Shown here in pieces: positions 11,012-24,610 of a DNA stretch of 64,000 nucleotides. How positions within the stretch are numbered: position 1 is the stretch's first letter; each line of letters opens with the position of its first letter. Location of the stretch: contig JAKOGI010000350.1 in NCBI GenBank assembly GCA_029747015.1, positions 124,001 through 188,000 on the forward strand. The letters run 5' to 3'. Source of the stretch: Carnegiea gigantea (taxonomy: Eukaryota; Streptophyta; Magnoliopsida; Caryophyllales; Cactaceae). The notes beneath the pieces were generated by a model that had not been told where the DNA came from, did not search any database, and worked only from the letters and a program-made list of their open reading frames with translations. The position numbers and the translations under genes are program-made.

Positions 11012-14000
11012 ATGGAAGCGTTGGAAGGAGGAGCAGATTACCTAGCTGATGAGAGAAAGAAGACGCAGTTTGATGTTGATGCTATGAAGATCTTCTGGGC
11101 TGGTGGTCGCCATGAATTTCAAATTGCTGATCGTATGGCTCGTCTTGTTGCGAGTGATCCTGTTAGTATATTTTTTCTCTCTTTCTTCTGGGATGATCTA
11201 TGGGTTTGTAATTTGTTGCTTCAGTTTTTTTGTGATTATTTAGAATTTTGGCGATTCTTGAGCTTTATATCTGTTCAATTTCCGGAATTTTGATGTTCTA
11301 GATAGTGATTTATCTCACTATTGTTTGAATTTGAGCAGTGCTGCGTCTCTGACAAAGTTCTGAGTTTGATTTCCGACCCATATGTAGTTGGTACTTTGTT
11401 TGAAATTGAGACGGCTTGTTGTGCAGATCAGGGTTTGTTAGTCAATTGCGGTAATAAAATGCTTCTTTGAGGGTGTAATTTTCCTATTAAGGTTGTTTTG
11501 ATTATGTCAAACAGTCAACGACAGTTATTGATGAAGATTTGGGGGAAAAGAAGTTCGATTCCATGAACTGTTCATGACAATGGCCATTTCTAATTCCCAT
11601 TTGTGTCTTGAACAAATGCTGAACTAACAGCGAAAAACGCATTATTTAGTCTGAGCGTTTGGGAGTATATTCCCATCAGAATTGAGGGGTCTCTTTGGAT
11701 TCGCTACTTGATTTTTTTTTTTTTTGGGGGGGGGGGGGGAGCAAAAGCACTCGTTATTCGGTGCTTCTGAAGAACAAAATGCTTCCCTCCAAAAGCAGAT
11801 ACCAAAAACCTGCTTTTGGGAAACCTGGTAGCATCAAAATGCAAATCGAGACAGAGCGTAAATCTGCTTGGTAAAGACATGTTTTTTTAGTATTCCATAA
11901 CTCGTAACTATTGAAAGCTGAGTAATATGCCATGTCCATGTATTTGGTTTACTATTTTAGTGGACTGATGTTGGCTACTCATGGTTCTTGTTGCATTCTT
12001 CTGTTTTATTTGGTATTGCAGGAATTCAAGAAGGATCACAGAGCTATGTTAGGAAGGAAGGAGTTGTTTAAGAATACTTTAAGAAAAACAGCTCATGCAT
12101 GGAAGAGAATAAATGAACTTCGTTTGACAGGTAATTTTTTAAGAGGTGCTTGTTGAGATACCTTTTTGTTTGAGACTCTATATAGCTTGATCTATGCAAA
12201 CAGTGACTTAGATAGGTTCCCCACTAGGTTGTTCTTGTGTTACTTGTTGCAAAATTTGTGAGATCCTTTGTGTAGTCATATATAATGCACTTAATGACTG
12301 AATTTCGTTGCTATTGCAGAAGAGGAGGCCAGTCTACTGAGGTTCTTTGTCGATGAACCTGCTTTTACAGATCTTCATTGGGTAAATTATGTTCTTGTAT
12401 TGTGACTTATAAGAGTTGCTTCATGCCTGTGTGGCTTCAATTGTTTGCCTTCCATTTTCATTCAAAGTTTAATGTCCCTTTCTTTTTAAATCTACCTTGT
12501 GCTTTTCCATCTGGTTTGTTGATTGTAATTTTGAATGTGTTTCTATTGGACAGGGTATGTTTATTCCTGCTATTAAAGGACAAGGCACTGAGGAGCAGCA
12601 GAAGAAATGGCTACCGATGGCATATAGGATGCAGATTATTGGGTGTTATGCCCAAACTGAACTTGGTCACGGCTCCAATGTTCAAGGGCTTGAGACCACT
12701 GCGACGTTTGATCCTGAGACTGATGAATTTATCATTAACAGTCCAACATTGACTTCCTGCAAAGTGAGTTTAATAGTTGGCAGCATAAGAATGAAATTTG
12801 TTCAAAAGTCATCTTGTTTCTGCTCCACTTTTTGGTTCATGGGTTGAGCTTGGAGTTCCACTGGAACAAGTGATTGCTTTGCAATAATATTCTTTTAATG
12901 CAGTTAACTTTTTGAAGTCCTAAATTGGCTCTTTCAATATTTTCCAGTGGTGGCCTGGAGGACTGGGAAAAGTTTCCACACATGCAGTCGTTTATGCGCG
13001 GCTAATAACAGATGGGGAAGAGCATGGGGTGCATGGTAAGTTGCTAACTGCCACATATTTTGCTTTAAGTATGCCCTCTTCAACATCTCTGTTGCTATAG
13101 TTTTCTTATTGCTATTGGCCTTCACTGCCTATGATTTTCTGTTACCATAACTAGTTCTAGGTGCAAGTTACATTCTGCCTTTTTACATTTGTGTGCCAAT
13201 CAATAATGACGTTGTGCCCTTTCTTCCTTTCTTGGCTGGTGTCCCAAGGTTTCATTGTACAGCTAAGGAGCTTGGATGATCACTTGCCTTTGCCTGGAAT
13301 TACCGTTGGTGATATTGGAATGAAATTTGGAAATGGAGCATACAACAGTATGGACAACGGAGTCCTGCGATTTGATCATGTACGCATTCCCAGGGATCAG
13401 ATGCTTATGCGGTATGCTTTCCTAACTTTGCCAAATTTCCGTGTCTGCGTTTTGTTAATCCTTTGGGTTCTAATTGATCTGAATGCCAGATGGTAGTATG
13501 TTAGTCTCGAAGTTTATATTGAACTTCTCTATTCTCTGTGATGATGCTCAAGTCTTCATTGATCAGGCTTATGTCCTGTATCTTCTGCTTTTCCAAAATA
13601 TACTTTGAGCTAAGGACATCATCATATGAGCCTTGAATAACCCTGTTATCTACAGGGAACAGTTTTGATTTCAACGACCAATCTCTGTTCCCTAGTAGTA
13701 TCTTAAAACTTGTGCTAGGAATCCCTAAGTCCTAATCATAGAATTCAATATTTTCAAACTGTAGCTGGGATTTAGGAGTTTCTTGTTTGAATGGACCTAA
13801 GTACTTTTGTTTTTCTCTTAGTGCTTGTTATGTTCTTTACAGTAGGATTTTGTTTTGTGAGGCTCTGTCTTTATCTGCATGTGGCATGAGGAAGTTCTGT
13901 GTGTTTTTGGTGCTGAAATTTGCACACTATGTAACAGATTTTGATGATATTTGGTGCAGATTTGTTTATCATTCTCATGATTCTCGTAAACTGAATTTGA

Positions 14001-17000
14001 ATTTTATTACTACCATCAATTTAAGAATCAGCCTTATGTACCCATGTCCGTAACCCAATTACAGTATCAATTATTAAATCATTCGTTTTGGTGGACATTC
14101 TAATCGTAAAGTAGCTACCCTGAATTTTGTTTGCATTGTCTAGTGTGTTACAGGTGACAAGGGAAGGGAAGGTTGTACAGTCCAATATTCCTCGACAGCT
14201 CATCTATGGTACGATGGTTTATGTACGACAGGTTATTGTCTATGATGCTTCACGTGCACTATCACGAGCAGTTTGTATTGCAACAAGGTATAGTGCTGTC
14301 CGTCGACAGTTTGGTTCTCAGAATGGACGTGAGACTCAGGTATTGCAAAAACTAACCAGTTAGATCACATTCCTTTTGAATAGAGGCTCTAGCCTGAAAT
14401 ACTTGGTGCATTGGCAAAAATTCTGCGTCGTGCCAACTTTCTTCTTTTCTTGTTTGAGCTAGCAATGGGGGGTGGGGGGGAAGGAAGAGAAGTACTGCAT
14501 AGTCAAGTTTTTAACAAATAACTTTGAGGAGGATGTATGAGCCAACCTTGGGGAACTGCTCCAGTAATTGACCAGAGATGATGTTATTATGATAATAAAC
14601 TATTTGCTGCTTGCAGGTGATCGATTACAAAACTCAGCAAAGTAGGCTCTTTCCTTTGCTAGCTTCAGCTTATGCTTTCAGAATTGTTGCAAACTGGTTG
14701 ACTTGGCTATACAAGGATGTGACTGAGAGACTGCAGGCAAAGGATTTCTCAACACTGCCGGAGGCCCATGCTTGCACTGCAGGCTTGAAGTCCTTGACAA
14801 CCTCAGTTACTGCTGTATGTGATGACCTATGATCTTTAGATTTCGACCCACTATATTGCTTTTAGTAACATAGATTGTTTGATTATGCATTCCAATTGGT
14901 TAGGTCCTTGCTGCTCTCACTGTTGCTTGTGATAAACTGTGTTTTGCAAGTTTCAATCCTTTATTTAGATTGATTCTTCAGTAACATGGTTTATTTAGTT
15001 TATCCATTTGGCTTGGCAGGGTCCTAGCTGTCCTTGCTGCTGCACACTCATGTTCACTCCTATTTTTCTCGCCTGTGCAATCGTGAACTTGTAATCAATG
15101 ATATGAGCTTCTAGATTACAATGAAAATTTTGGGTTTATCATGTACTTGAATATCCTTGAAGTCCTTTTCTTCTGAAGCTGTCCCATTTCAGCCTTTTCT
15201 CCATCCCACATAGCTTATTGTGTGTCTCTTTTGCTTGGGGGTCAAGATTAGAGAGACTTTTCTGTCTCCTGCTTGGCTTTGCAAATTGATTATTTTGAGC
15301 TGTCTGTATGTCACTTTAGCTGTCATTTTCCTGAACAGAGAATCATCTTTTATTAAAATGCTGAACATGCCATTTACAAGCACCATCTTTTTCCACATGA
15401 TGACTCTATGGTGAATTATGGCCTGCGACAGAAGTTGGTTTTGGATCCATGTAAGCATTGTGTGTACAATGGTGGCCTGCAGAAAATAGCTCTTTGATCT
15501 GTGAGCTGGTGGGATACCATAAGCTAGGACCTCACTGGAGTAATTTATTTATCTAATCTACCTCATGTACTGTGTATTAAGTTGCAATCACCTTTCTGAT
15601 CCAGGATGGAATTGAAGAATGCCGAAAACTCTGTGGAGGACACGGGTATCTCTGTAGCAGTGGGCTTCCTGAGCTATTTGCTGTTTATGTCCCAGCTTGT
15701 ACATATGAAGGGGACAATATTGTGCTGCTTTTGCAGGTAATGCTTTCTAGCATGCTCCCCCCCCCCCCCCCCAAAAAAAAGCATTTGATGATGTGCATCC
15801 CCTTTAGATACTGTAATGTTTACAACGGCACGCCACCATACTTGCTGTCAGTATAGCACCTTAGATATGTCATATGGTCATAACTTTGTCGTAACAGCTC
15901 CCCCCCTCCCCCCCGGCGGGCTCAAAAGGGTTGATGGTGTGAACCTGTTTCTGAATCCAATCCTTCTAAAACAAAATGTTTGTCGAAAAACACTTGCTTG
16001 TAGTCTGAAGGAAATGAATTAAGTTTTGTCCTAAGGACTGTGTAATGACTGTGAGAGTTTGGTCAATTTTATACCTTGGACTTGATGTATTAGGATTACT
16101 GATGCTGATTATGCATCCACAATATTCTGATCTGTCTGTTTCCTCTGGTAGGTTGCTAGGTTTCTCATGAAGACTGTGGCTGAGCTGGGATCTGGGAAAC
16201 AGCTTGCTGGCACAATTGCCTATATGGGGAGAGCAGAGCATCTGATGCAATCTTGCTGTAGTGTTCAAAAAGGTCTGAATTGCATTCTGAAACTGAGTTC
16301 TGATAGAAAGGTCCTCTTTCTTTGTAGATAAAGTTTTATGCATTTGAAACCCCCCCCCCCCCCCCAAAAAAAGGTTGGATCTGGGTGGGGGGGCCGGGAG
16401 CCAATAGGGTGATTTTATAAATGTTATGCTACACAAGGTAGTTGAGAACATTATGTAGTGGAGTCTGTTGCTCCCTGTTAATTATAGATAGCCTGTTTTA
16501 CACATTTGTTTGCCTGCAGCTGAAGATTGGTCAAACCCTGATGTTATTGTAGAGGCTTTTGAAGCACGATCTCTCAGGATGTCAGTTACCTGTGCTAAAA
16601 GTCTAAGCCAATTTTCAAACCCAGAAGAAGGTAATTTGTCACTGTATAGAATTTTCTTTTCATTGACTTTTAACCTTCATGAGCAAAAAAATGTACACAT
16701 AAGCAGAGGAGCTAATTTTATTTTCCTTTTATCCTAATCTACGTACGTTTTTGCTGATATTTGTCATAAGTAGCGAGTAAATTCAATGTAGGGGTGTATC
16801 AGTGAACAATCTTTTGTTGGCACATCTTTAATTCAGTTCATGATACTGATAATCTGTAAAAATTTCAGGGTTCCAGGAATTACAAGCTGATCTTGCCGGG
16901 GCAGCTCTGGCGCACTGTCAGCTTATAGTGGTTTCCAAGTGAGCCAACGCCTCCTTCACTTTTTTAACTAAAGCTAATTCCTGTCTTTCGTGTTCGTGTG

Positions 17001-18697
17001 TTCTTTTATTTCTCAGATGTGACAAATTGTAACAAGATGTTTAGATAGCAAGCCTTTAAAATTCATTTATTTTCTGAAAAATCTGAGAACTATACAGTTG
17101 GAATATGCTAACACTAATGGTCCTTGTGTGTAATTTTGTTATTATATGCTTAAACAAATTCTAAAATGTGTGGGAATTATATTTCGGTTGCCCAATTAGA
17201 TATTACAAATAAATGTTGATGGCTCTCTCAGTGTTTGTGGATGCCAACAGTAGTGATGTGTTATTTGGTTTAGGGGCAGGCATACAGCTAGAACGAACCA
17301 CAGCTTTGTTACGTGTTATGTTTAATACTTAACTATTGCCCTGACACTGCCCAACGTAGTGGTGTTGCTAATCGATCGCTACTCTGCTGGTCCCAGATCA
17401 GAATATTTTATTTTTTTTTTTAATGGCATTGTAAGATTAGACAGAATAATGTAATAGCACCTTTCCATCCCATATGTATGTGGGCAGTGCTAATATTTTT
17501 GAAGAAAATAGCTAGGCATCACAATCATTAGTGCTGACTTTATTTGCTTGCCTAAGACTTTTTTGATAGGTATGTATAGTAATAGCAATGTGTTTCAATA
17601 AAGAGCCACCATTGAGATGAACCCCCCTGGTTGATATGCGTCGTAATCTTTAAAATTGCCTGCATTCTTTGGTGAAATGCTATCATGGGCACTTGTGGTT
17701 CAATTATCTTACTCTCTATGTTTCCTTTGCAACAATCTTTCTCAGGTTCCTTGAGAAAATGCAGGAAGACATACCTGGGGAAGGAGTGAAACAACAGTTG
17801 CAAGCACTCTGTGGTATCTATGCTCTTTCAGTCCTCAAGAAGCATCTGGGGGATTTCCTCTCCACCGGCTGCATCTCTCCTACGCAAGCTTCACTTGCCA
17901 ATGATCTCCTCAGATCTTTGTTCTCTCAGGTTAAATCTATTATATATTATTCTCATGCTCCATCCTCCTTCGCACGGGTTTGTACGTGCACATATGGATA
18001 CTTGAGAACCGAACGCATTTGCGGCAACTTTTTTTTTTGTTTGGGGGGGGGGGGTTGTTGCAAAATAGTGGCGGTCAATGGGAATTGAAGCCTAGCAGTC
18101 AGAGCATTTTCTTTTCTGTTATAATCCGTTCATCCTCTTATCTTCCTTAACGGGCGCAAAGACTTTCAAGAAAGCCAAAGTTAGCCAATAGCTCAGCCAC
18201 AGAAAGAAAAAGGGGGGGGGGGGGAAATTCCCAATAGGTATTTTGTTTGGTGGAGACAATGCAAGAGTCAAGACTATTGCAACCATTGACAGTGCATTTC
18301 ATAACCATGTAAAAAATTCAACTGGGGAAGTACATGATTATCAATTGAGAAGATAAAAATAGTGTAGAGGGAGTATATAATGTTAAAACCCATCTTGCAT
18401 CTCTAACCATGGCTTTAACATCAGGGTTAAGTTGCAGTTCCGTTGTTCTTATGTTTGCTCACTTCGTTGATTGGCCGTCTGTCACAGGTTCGTCCAAATG
18501 CAATTGCACTTGTTGATGCATTCAACTACACAGATCACTTCCTTGCCTCGGCTTTGGGTCGCTATGATGGGAATGTTTATCCGAAGCTGTACGAAGAAGC
18601 ATGGAAAGATCCTTTGAATGAATCAGTTGTCCCTGACGGTTACCATGAGTACATTCGCCCTATGCTCAAGCAGCAGCTTCGTAGTTCCCGGCTTTAG
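11012..18697 (+). CDS. ACX1: Peroxisomal acyl-CoA oxidase, ACX1 type (14 exons, 667 aa)
   Basis: Catalyses the first, FAD-dependent step of peroxisomal beta-oxidation (acyl-CoA to trans-2-enoyl-CoA plus H2O2). ACX1-type enzymes act on medium/long chains and in jasmonate synthesis. Exons by eye: 11012-11161, 12022-12130, 12320-12381, 12554-12763, 12948-13035, 13249-13411, 14144-14339, 14617-14814, 15605-15736, 16152-16272, 16520-16630, 16869-16938, 17746-17929, 18488-18697. All introns are GT-AG and phases are consistent, giving 2004 bases. The start [15 protein letters not shown] fits the family. The flavin/substrate loop [15 protein letters not shown] begins near residue 138. The presumed catalytic glutamate is in CTYEGDN (about residue 427). 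The C-terminus SRL is a PTS1 signal. Length matches the family (about 664). Introns carry homopolymer C/A and T/G tracts. The symbol is by family resemblance; wound- or lipid-responsive expression is known for the family, not seen here. Confidence 0.93.
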
Positions 18698-19995
18698 TTG
18701 GACTGGATGATGTCACTTTTGTGTATGAAAATTGAATATTATTGTAACAAGTCAATAAGCTGTTTTCATTTAATTAGTTACAAGAATCGTTTGGTTAGTC
18801 CTTCTCAGATCCTTGGCGTTCTGGATTGCTTTGTAACTAGCATGAATCATGAATGTAAGCATTGTTTGCAGCTCTCAGGGATTGCCTGTTCGAGGAAAAT
18901 GAAGTGACATTCTAAAAATGAAGTACATGATAAATGGGTGTAGATAAAATGGAGAAAGACTGGCAAATGTGGGAAAAAGGCAGAAGAAAATAACTAGACA
19001 AAGAATGGCAGAAGGAAACTATTTACCTACGAATCCACAGATATATTGTGCATGAAAATTGTACATCTCCAATTTTGAAGTAAATGTGGGGAATTATTGA
19101 ACTTATAAAAGGTTAACAAGTGGACGAGACAATATCATTCTTTAAAAATAACACTCTGTGTCATATGCTAGTAGTCGAATTTCGGAAATATCCGCGGAGG
19201 TTGCAACTGCTACATTTGACCCTCCTCATGCCTGCCTCTTGAGATATATATTTGAATTTACAATTTTTTTAGAGTATTAAATATTGGAGGTTTTTAATTT
19301 ACGATCCAATGAAACCAACACTTATAGATTTAGAGGATAGAGTTATAAAAATTATATGGTAGCCAGATCTATAAACTCGAGTTACCATGTAGGTTGACTT
19401 TATAAGCTTTTTAAAATGCCCCCCTCATTTCCATAGTCCGCCTTGTCAAAATAACAAAATTTTCTTCGTCCAAGTTGCACCATGCCTTCGGATCCATAGA
19501 CTCGAGTGAGCATGTTCTTTTTGACTTATGAGGTGTACTTATCGGTGCTTGTTGCTAAAACACGTTGAAAGTAGCTAAATCATGTTGGATCAATTTATAT
19601 TACTGGACACATTGTGCTGAATTGTGATAAATGTTGCTAAATTTTACATGTTAAACTGCGTTGAGCAATGCTGAATTGTACTAAATGATGCTGAACAGCG
19701 TTAAAATTTGCTAAATACTAATGATATGTACTCATGATGGGTCCAAAGAACGTTCCCAAGTGCTAGTAAAGTTGCTATAGTAAACACCGGAGAACACTTC
19801 CTAGGCAAGATCCTCAGGGTGAAATATAGTATTACAAAGTATTTTCATGAAATTGATCCCTTTTTTTTTTTTAATGGATACATGTCAGGTCCAATTGCTC
19901 TTTTTTCTTGAGAGATTCACAATTTCTTAGCTTCAGATGGTCTAATTATGTGAAATGATGGTCACTTTGGTGTGTGTTGACTTGGGTTGAAGCAG
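18698..19995. other. Spacer between the tandem acyl-CoA oxidase copies
   Basis: Holds the 3' UTR of the intact gene and about 1.2 kb of AT-rich DNA. I looked for an exon 1 of the second copy (a LADERKK-like coding stretch) and did not find one. Around 19555-19715 short words TTGCTAAA and ATGCTGAA recur irregularly. No other gene is supported. Confidence 0.6.
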
Positions 19996-22900
19996 ATATT
20001 TAGCAAGGATAAAAGAGCAACAAGGGGAAGGAAGGAGTTATTTAACAAAGCTTTAAGAAAGGCAGCTCATGCTTGGAAATTAGTTAATCAGCTTCATCTT
20101 ACAGGCAACATTGATGAGCTATTCATTTTTGCATACAAATTGTGCTCCTTCTTAAAAATAATATCGTAAATTGTAATGTGAAATTAGATCACTATTGCAG
20201 AAGAGGAGGAGGGTCTATTAAGAATCTTCATCGATGAACCTGCATTCACAGACGTTCATTGGGTAAAGTATATTAATTCCGGTTTGGTTACTTCCTACTA
20301 TTTTGTGTGTAACCATCTCACAATAAGTTATTACGAAATAGTTGACGCTGTGTGATAAAAGTAGAGAAAACATAATGCACTTTGACGTTACATTGTCTCT
20401 ATATGTAATGAACTTTCATGAAAATGTCTCATCCGAGCCTTACTAGCAAAATCGATTTTCCTATATGTTCATCAAATTGCAACCTATTACCTTTTATTAT
20501 GGTCACTCTTAATTAGTATTACGTATCTATTAGTTAATATCCTAGTAACCCTTTTGGCCTCTAATATGAGTTGTATGGGCAGGATATGATTATTCCAGCT
20601 CTTAAAGGGCAATGCAGTGAGGAGCAGAACCAGAAATGGCTTCCTAAGACCTCTTTTTGTTATGTGTTGGTGTACTACAGTTGTGGCCTGGTGCCATAGC
20701 AAAAGTTGCCACGCATGGAATTGTTTATGCGCACTTAATACTAGATGGGCAAGATCATGGAGTCCATGGTAAAGTCTCCTAAGAACTCTTTTTGTTATGT
20801 TTTCTAAGGATGATCACCTTGTATCATTAAATCATATATGCCAGATTCTGCGTAAGCTGATCTATCAGTTCTCTTTGATTAGTAACCAATAAGCTGTTAT
20901 CATCAGATTTTAAACGGACTATAAACATCATTTTCGGTCTAGAAGTTACCATGGTAAGGTAAGGATAGATCCACCCATGATACTGCTTAAAGTGCAAGGC
21001 TTTGGTATGGCTCTTTATAGTTGGAATGTGGATGCGCTAAGGTTTCATGGTACAGCTGAGGAGTTTGGATGATCACTTGCCTCTGCCTGGGATTACCATT
21101 GGTGATATTGGGATGAAATTTGGAAATGGAGCATATAATGCTACGGACAATGGATTCATACGATTTGATCATGTACGCATTCCTAGGGGTCAAATGCCGT
21201 GGTATGTTCTTGAGTATGTCATGTTAATTTCCCTGTCTGGCATGATTGTCATATAATAAATGAATCTTCAAGTATTGTGAAAGTATTTGATATGGATCTT
21301 TTGGAATCAATTTCTCTAGTTTACATTAGTACTGTATTTGAAATTGTTCTTTTCAGTCTGAACACCATATTGAAGTGGCAATTCTGTTGTTTGTTTTGCC
21401 GCAGTGAGTTATAGGTGACAAGGGAAGGGAAAGTTTGTGCGATCTGATGTTCCTCGACAGCTAAGCTATGGTGCCATGGTTAATGTTCGACAAATCCTCA
21501 TGACTAATGCTTCGTGAGCTCTGTCAAGAGCAGTTCGTATTGCAACAAGGTACAATGCTGTTCGTCGACAGTTTGGTTCTGATCAGATCATCAGAATGGA
21601 CGTGAGACTCAGCTATTATATTCGAGAACAGTAGCCAACTAGATCAGGTCTCTTTTTCTTCATGTAGCTCTAGCATGCATGACTTAGGTTAATTACATTG
21701 ATTTGCTTTAGTTGGAAGATTAAGGAGATTTTGAACAGCTGGTTTGCTATAGATAATTTCAAATTTTTGCTGTTAATTATAGGCTAAGAAGCACGGACAC
21801 CGATACGTGACACGGATACGACACGACACCGACATGCGGACACGTGATTATTGTGAAAAGTAGGACACGACACGTATAGAGGACACCTATTGGTTGGAGA
21901 ATATTTATTTTATTACGTATGTGTTTATAATTTGTTTTGTCTTTATCCTTGAGAAGATCACGTTTGGATGAGAGCAATAGCAAATTGTTCAAAGTATGTG
22001 CATTCCACAACTCTCAATAACATAACGTAATTTCTTCATGTTGTCTATAAGTTCTACATGCATTTGAGAGTGTCCAAAGAGTGTCCAAGAGTACGGTGTC
22101 TGATACGTGTCGGACACGGATACGTGAAGCTATGGAGAGTGTCCGTGCTTCTTAGAATGTAGGTGATTGATTACAGAACGCAGCCAAGTAGGCTGTTTCC
22201 ATTGCTAGCTTCAGCTTTCAGAGTTGTGGCAGAGTGGTTGAAAGCCTCTACCAGGAACTCATCGAGAGACTTACTCTCTACACTGCCTGAGGCTCATGCT
22301 TGTACTGCAGGCTTGAAGTCCTTGACTACCTCAGTCACTGCTGTATGTCTTCAGATCATCCAAAAATGTCCAATCTATTTGGGTGTTTTGGAGCAGTTGC
22401 AGTGGTTAGATTTCGAAAACCAACCTTGCCAGATTATCTGACATGGATAATCTAAGTGTACCAACTTAAATGAAGCCCTGAACCAAAATTCTATCGGCCC
22501 AAACAAGGGTTTAGCTGTTACAATTTTTGGCCCACAAACAAGTCACTTTTCAGTAGTGCTGCATGATCAGACTCAAAATCAACCCCACCTAAACTAACTC
22601 AAACAATATGTATGGCCTGTTTCTGGTTTCCACACTGATCGGTCTGTATGTCTGAATGCATCTTACTTGTGATCACAGGATGCAATTGAAGAATGCCGAA
22701 AACTATATGGAGGACGTGTACAGCAGTGCTTTTCCTGAGTTAGTTGCTGTCTGTCTCCCAGATTTACGTATGAAGATGACAACGCTGTGCTGCTTTTGCA
22801 GGTACTCTTCACCAACTATATCCCCTTTCTCTGACATATGTAACGATAAAGAATGCGCGCTCTGTCTGTCAGCCTTTTTCGTATATCAGAATCACTAATA

Positions 22901-24610
22901 TAAGTTGGTGCATCCAAGTCTTACAACTTCCCTCTATTTTCTTTTTTAATTTTTATTTTTGATAGGTCGCCAAGTTTTTCATGAAGGCAGTAGCATGGCT
23001 GGGATCTGGGAAACAGCCTCCTGGGATGGTTGCATATATAGGAAGAGCAGAACATCTTATGTAATGCTGTTGCAGTGTTCAAAAAGGTCCGATGTGCATC
23101 TTCAATATCAGAGCTAAAGCACTCAGCCAAAAATGAAAAATATCAGAAGTAAGATATCTCCTACTGTCGGTACAGACAAGAATTGTGCATTTGATGTGAA
23201 TTCTTATGAGAGGCATTGTGCCAATGGTATAAAATGGCATCTAAGGTAGTCAAGGATATCACGTGATAAGAGTCTTCTGTTTTCTAGCATTCACTACGTT
23301 CACCTTGTCTTGTCGAAAATTATGATGATTATACGAAAAAATATAAACTTACGATACAGACTTATACCAGACAGCATGCTTGAAAATTGGACATAAAATG
23401 AGCAATGCTATTGCAGATAGCTTGTTATAACATGATTGTCTGCCTGCAGCTGGAGATTGGTCAGACGCTGGTGTTGTAATAGAGGCTTTTGAAGCACTTA
23501 GTTGCCTGTGCAAAAAGCCTAGACCAGTTTTCAAACCCAGAAGAAGGTAATCCAATTGTTGTATATGAACTACATCTATTTTCGACATTTCTACTAAATA
23601 ATCTGTGAACTTTCAGGGTACTCGAAGTTCTCAACTGATCGAGTCAGAGCTGCTCTGGCACACTGTCAACCTACGGTGGTTTCCGAGTATGTGAACCATC
23701 TCCTTCAACCCCCCCCCCCCCCCCAAAACCAAAAAAGGTCTACGCTAATTCCTGGATAGTTTATTCATGAACCAACTCAATTAGAAGCTTAAGGTAACAA
23801 TTAAAGTTCGACCATGAATAGTTTTAATACTAGACACATTCCTTCGTATTTGGGTTGCCACAAAAAGTTGCACAATGCTAGAGAGCTATTCCATAAACCC
23901 TAGTGAGAACCCTAGTCAGACAGCAGGAAATTAACTAGTCCAATCTCGCAACATGACTATGTACTGACCCATGTAGAAAAGTTCAATAATTGGACGCATT
24001 ACTTCCGTCACTTAAGCTTAAACACATCTGCATCATCCCTTATAATAGTGCCAGGAACACATGTTACTGAATCATCCTACTTTTTTTCTTTTTAAGCAAA
24101 TCTTGTTAGATTCATTGAGAAACTCCATCAAGGCATGCCTGCAGGAGTGAAACAGCAGTTGAGAGTGCTATGTAGCATGTGCGCGCTCAACACCCTCAAA
24201 AAGCATCTAGGAGATTTCCTTGCAACTGGCTGCATCTCAGCATCTCACCTAAGCAAGCTTCACTTGCCAATGATCTCCTTAGATGTTTGTTCTCTCAGGT
24301 AATTTATAGGACATGCCCTTAATTCATATGATCCTTCATCCCATTAAGCTTTCTCTTGTATCTTCTCATGTGTTTGATGGGTGATCTTGATAGGTTCGCC
24401 TCAATACAGTTTGCACTTGTTGATGCATTCAACTACACAGATCACTCCCTAGGCTCGGTGTTGGGTTGATATGGTGGGAATATATATCCAAAGCTCTATG
24501 AAGAAGCATGGAAGGATCCTTTGAACGAATCCGTCATGCCTGAGGGTTATCATGAGTACATTCGGCCTATGCTCGAGCAGCAAGTCCTTCGCTCTAGACT
24601 CAGACTGTAA
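19996..24610 (+). pseudogene. Tandem acyl-CoA oxidase (ACX1-type) pseudogene
   Basis: Thirteen exon-like blocks match exons 2-14 of the gene at 11012-18697, in order: 19996-20104, 20201-20262, 20583-20648 (cut), 20681-20768, 21042-21201, 21405-21612, 22163-22342, 22679-22801, 22966-23086, 23450-23546, 23617-23686, 24110-24298, 24394-24610. Exon 1 is missing. Exon 2 has a GC donor. Most of exon 4, including the [11 protein letters not shown] loop, is gone. Exon 7 has TAG at 21412-21414, a one-base insertion, TGA at 21515-21517 and a CT in place of the GT donor. Exon 9 lost part of the GGHGY region and stops at 22736-22738. Exon 10 stops at 23062-23064, and exon 14 has TGA at 24467-24469. Many exons keep their lengths, so it decayed after duplication of a spliced gene and is not a retrocopy. 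It might still be transcribed but cannot make the enzyme. Confidence 0.92.
21784..22155. mobile_element. MITE (372 bp) with perfect 17 bp terminal inverted repeats
   Basis: Ends are CTAAGAAGCACGGACAC and its exact reverse complement. The inner part repeats CGGACACG and GATACGTG words near both ends. Flanks AATTATAGG and AATGTAGG are similar but not identical, so the duplication length (8 or 9) and the superfamily (hAT or Mutator) stay open. It lies in intron 7 of the ACX pseudogene and is absent from the intact copy. Its right end is 7 bp before the exon 8 block, next to the AG acceptor. Confidence 0.8.

Noticed and set aside
15966..16451. 161-codon minus-strand open frame
   Set aside because: It is antisense to exon 10 and flanking introns of the acyl-CoA oxidase gene and crosses a poly(C) run.
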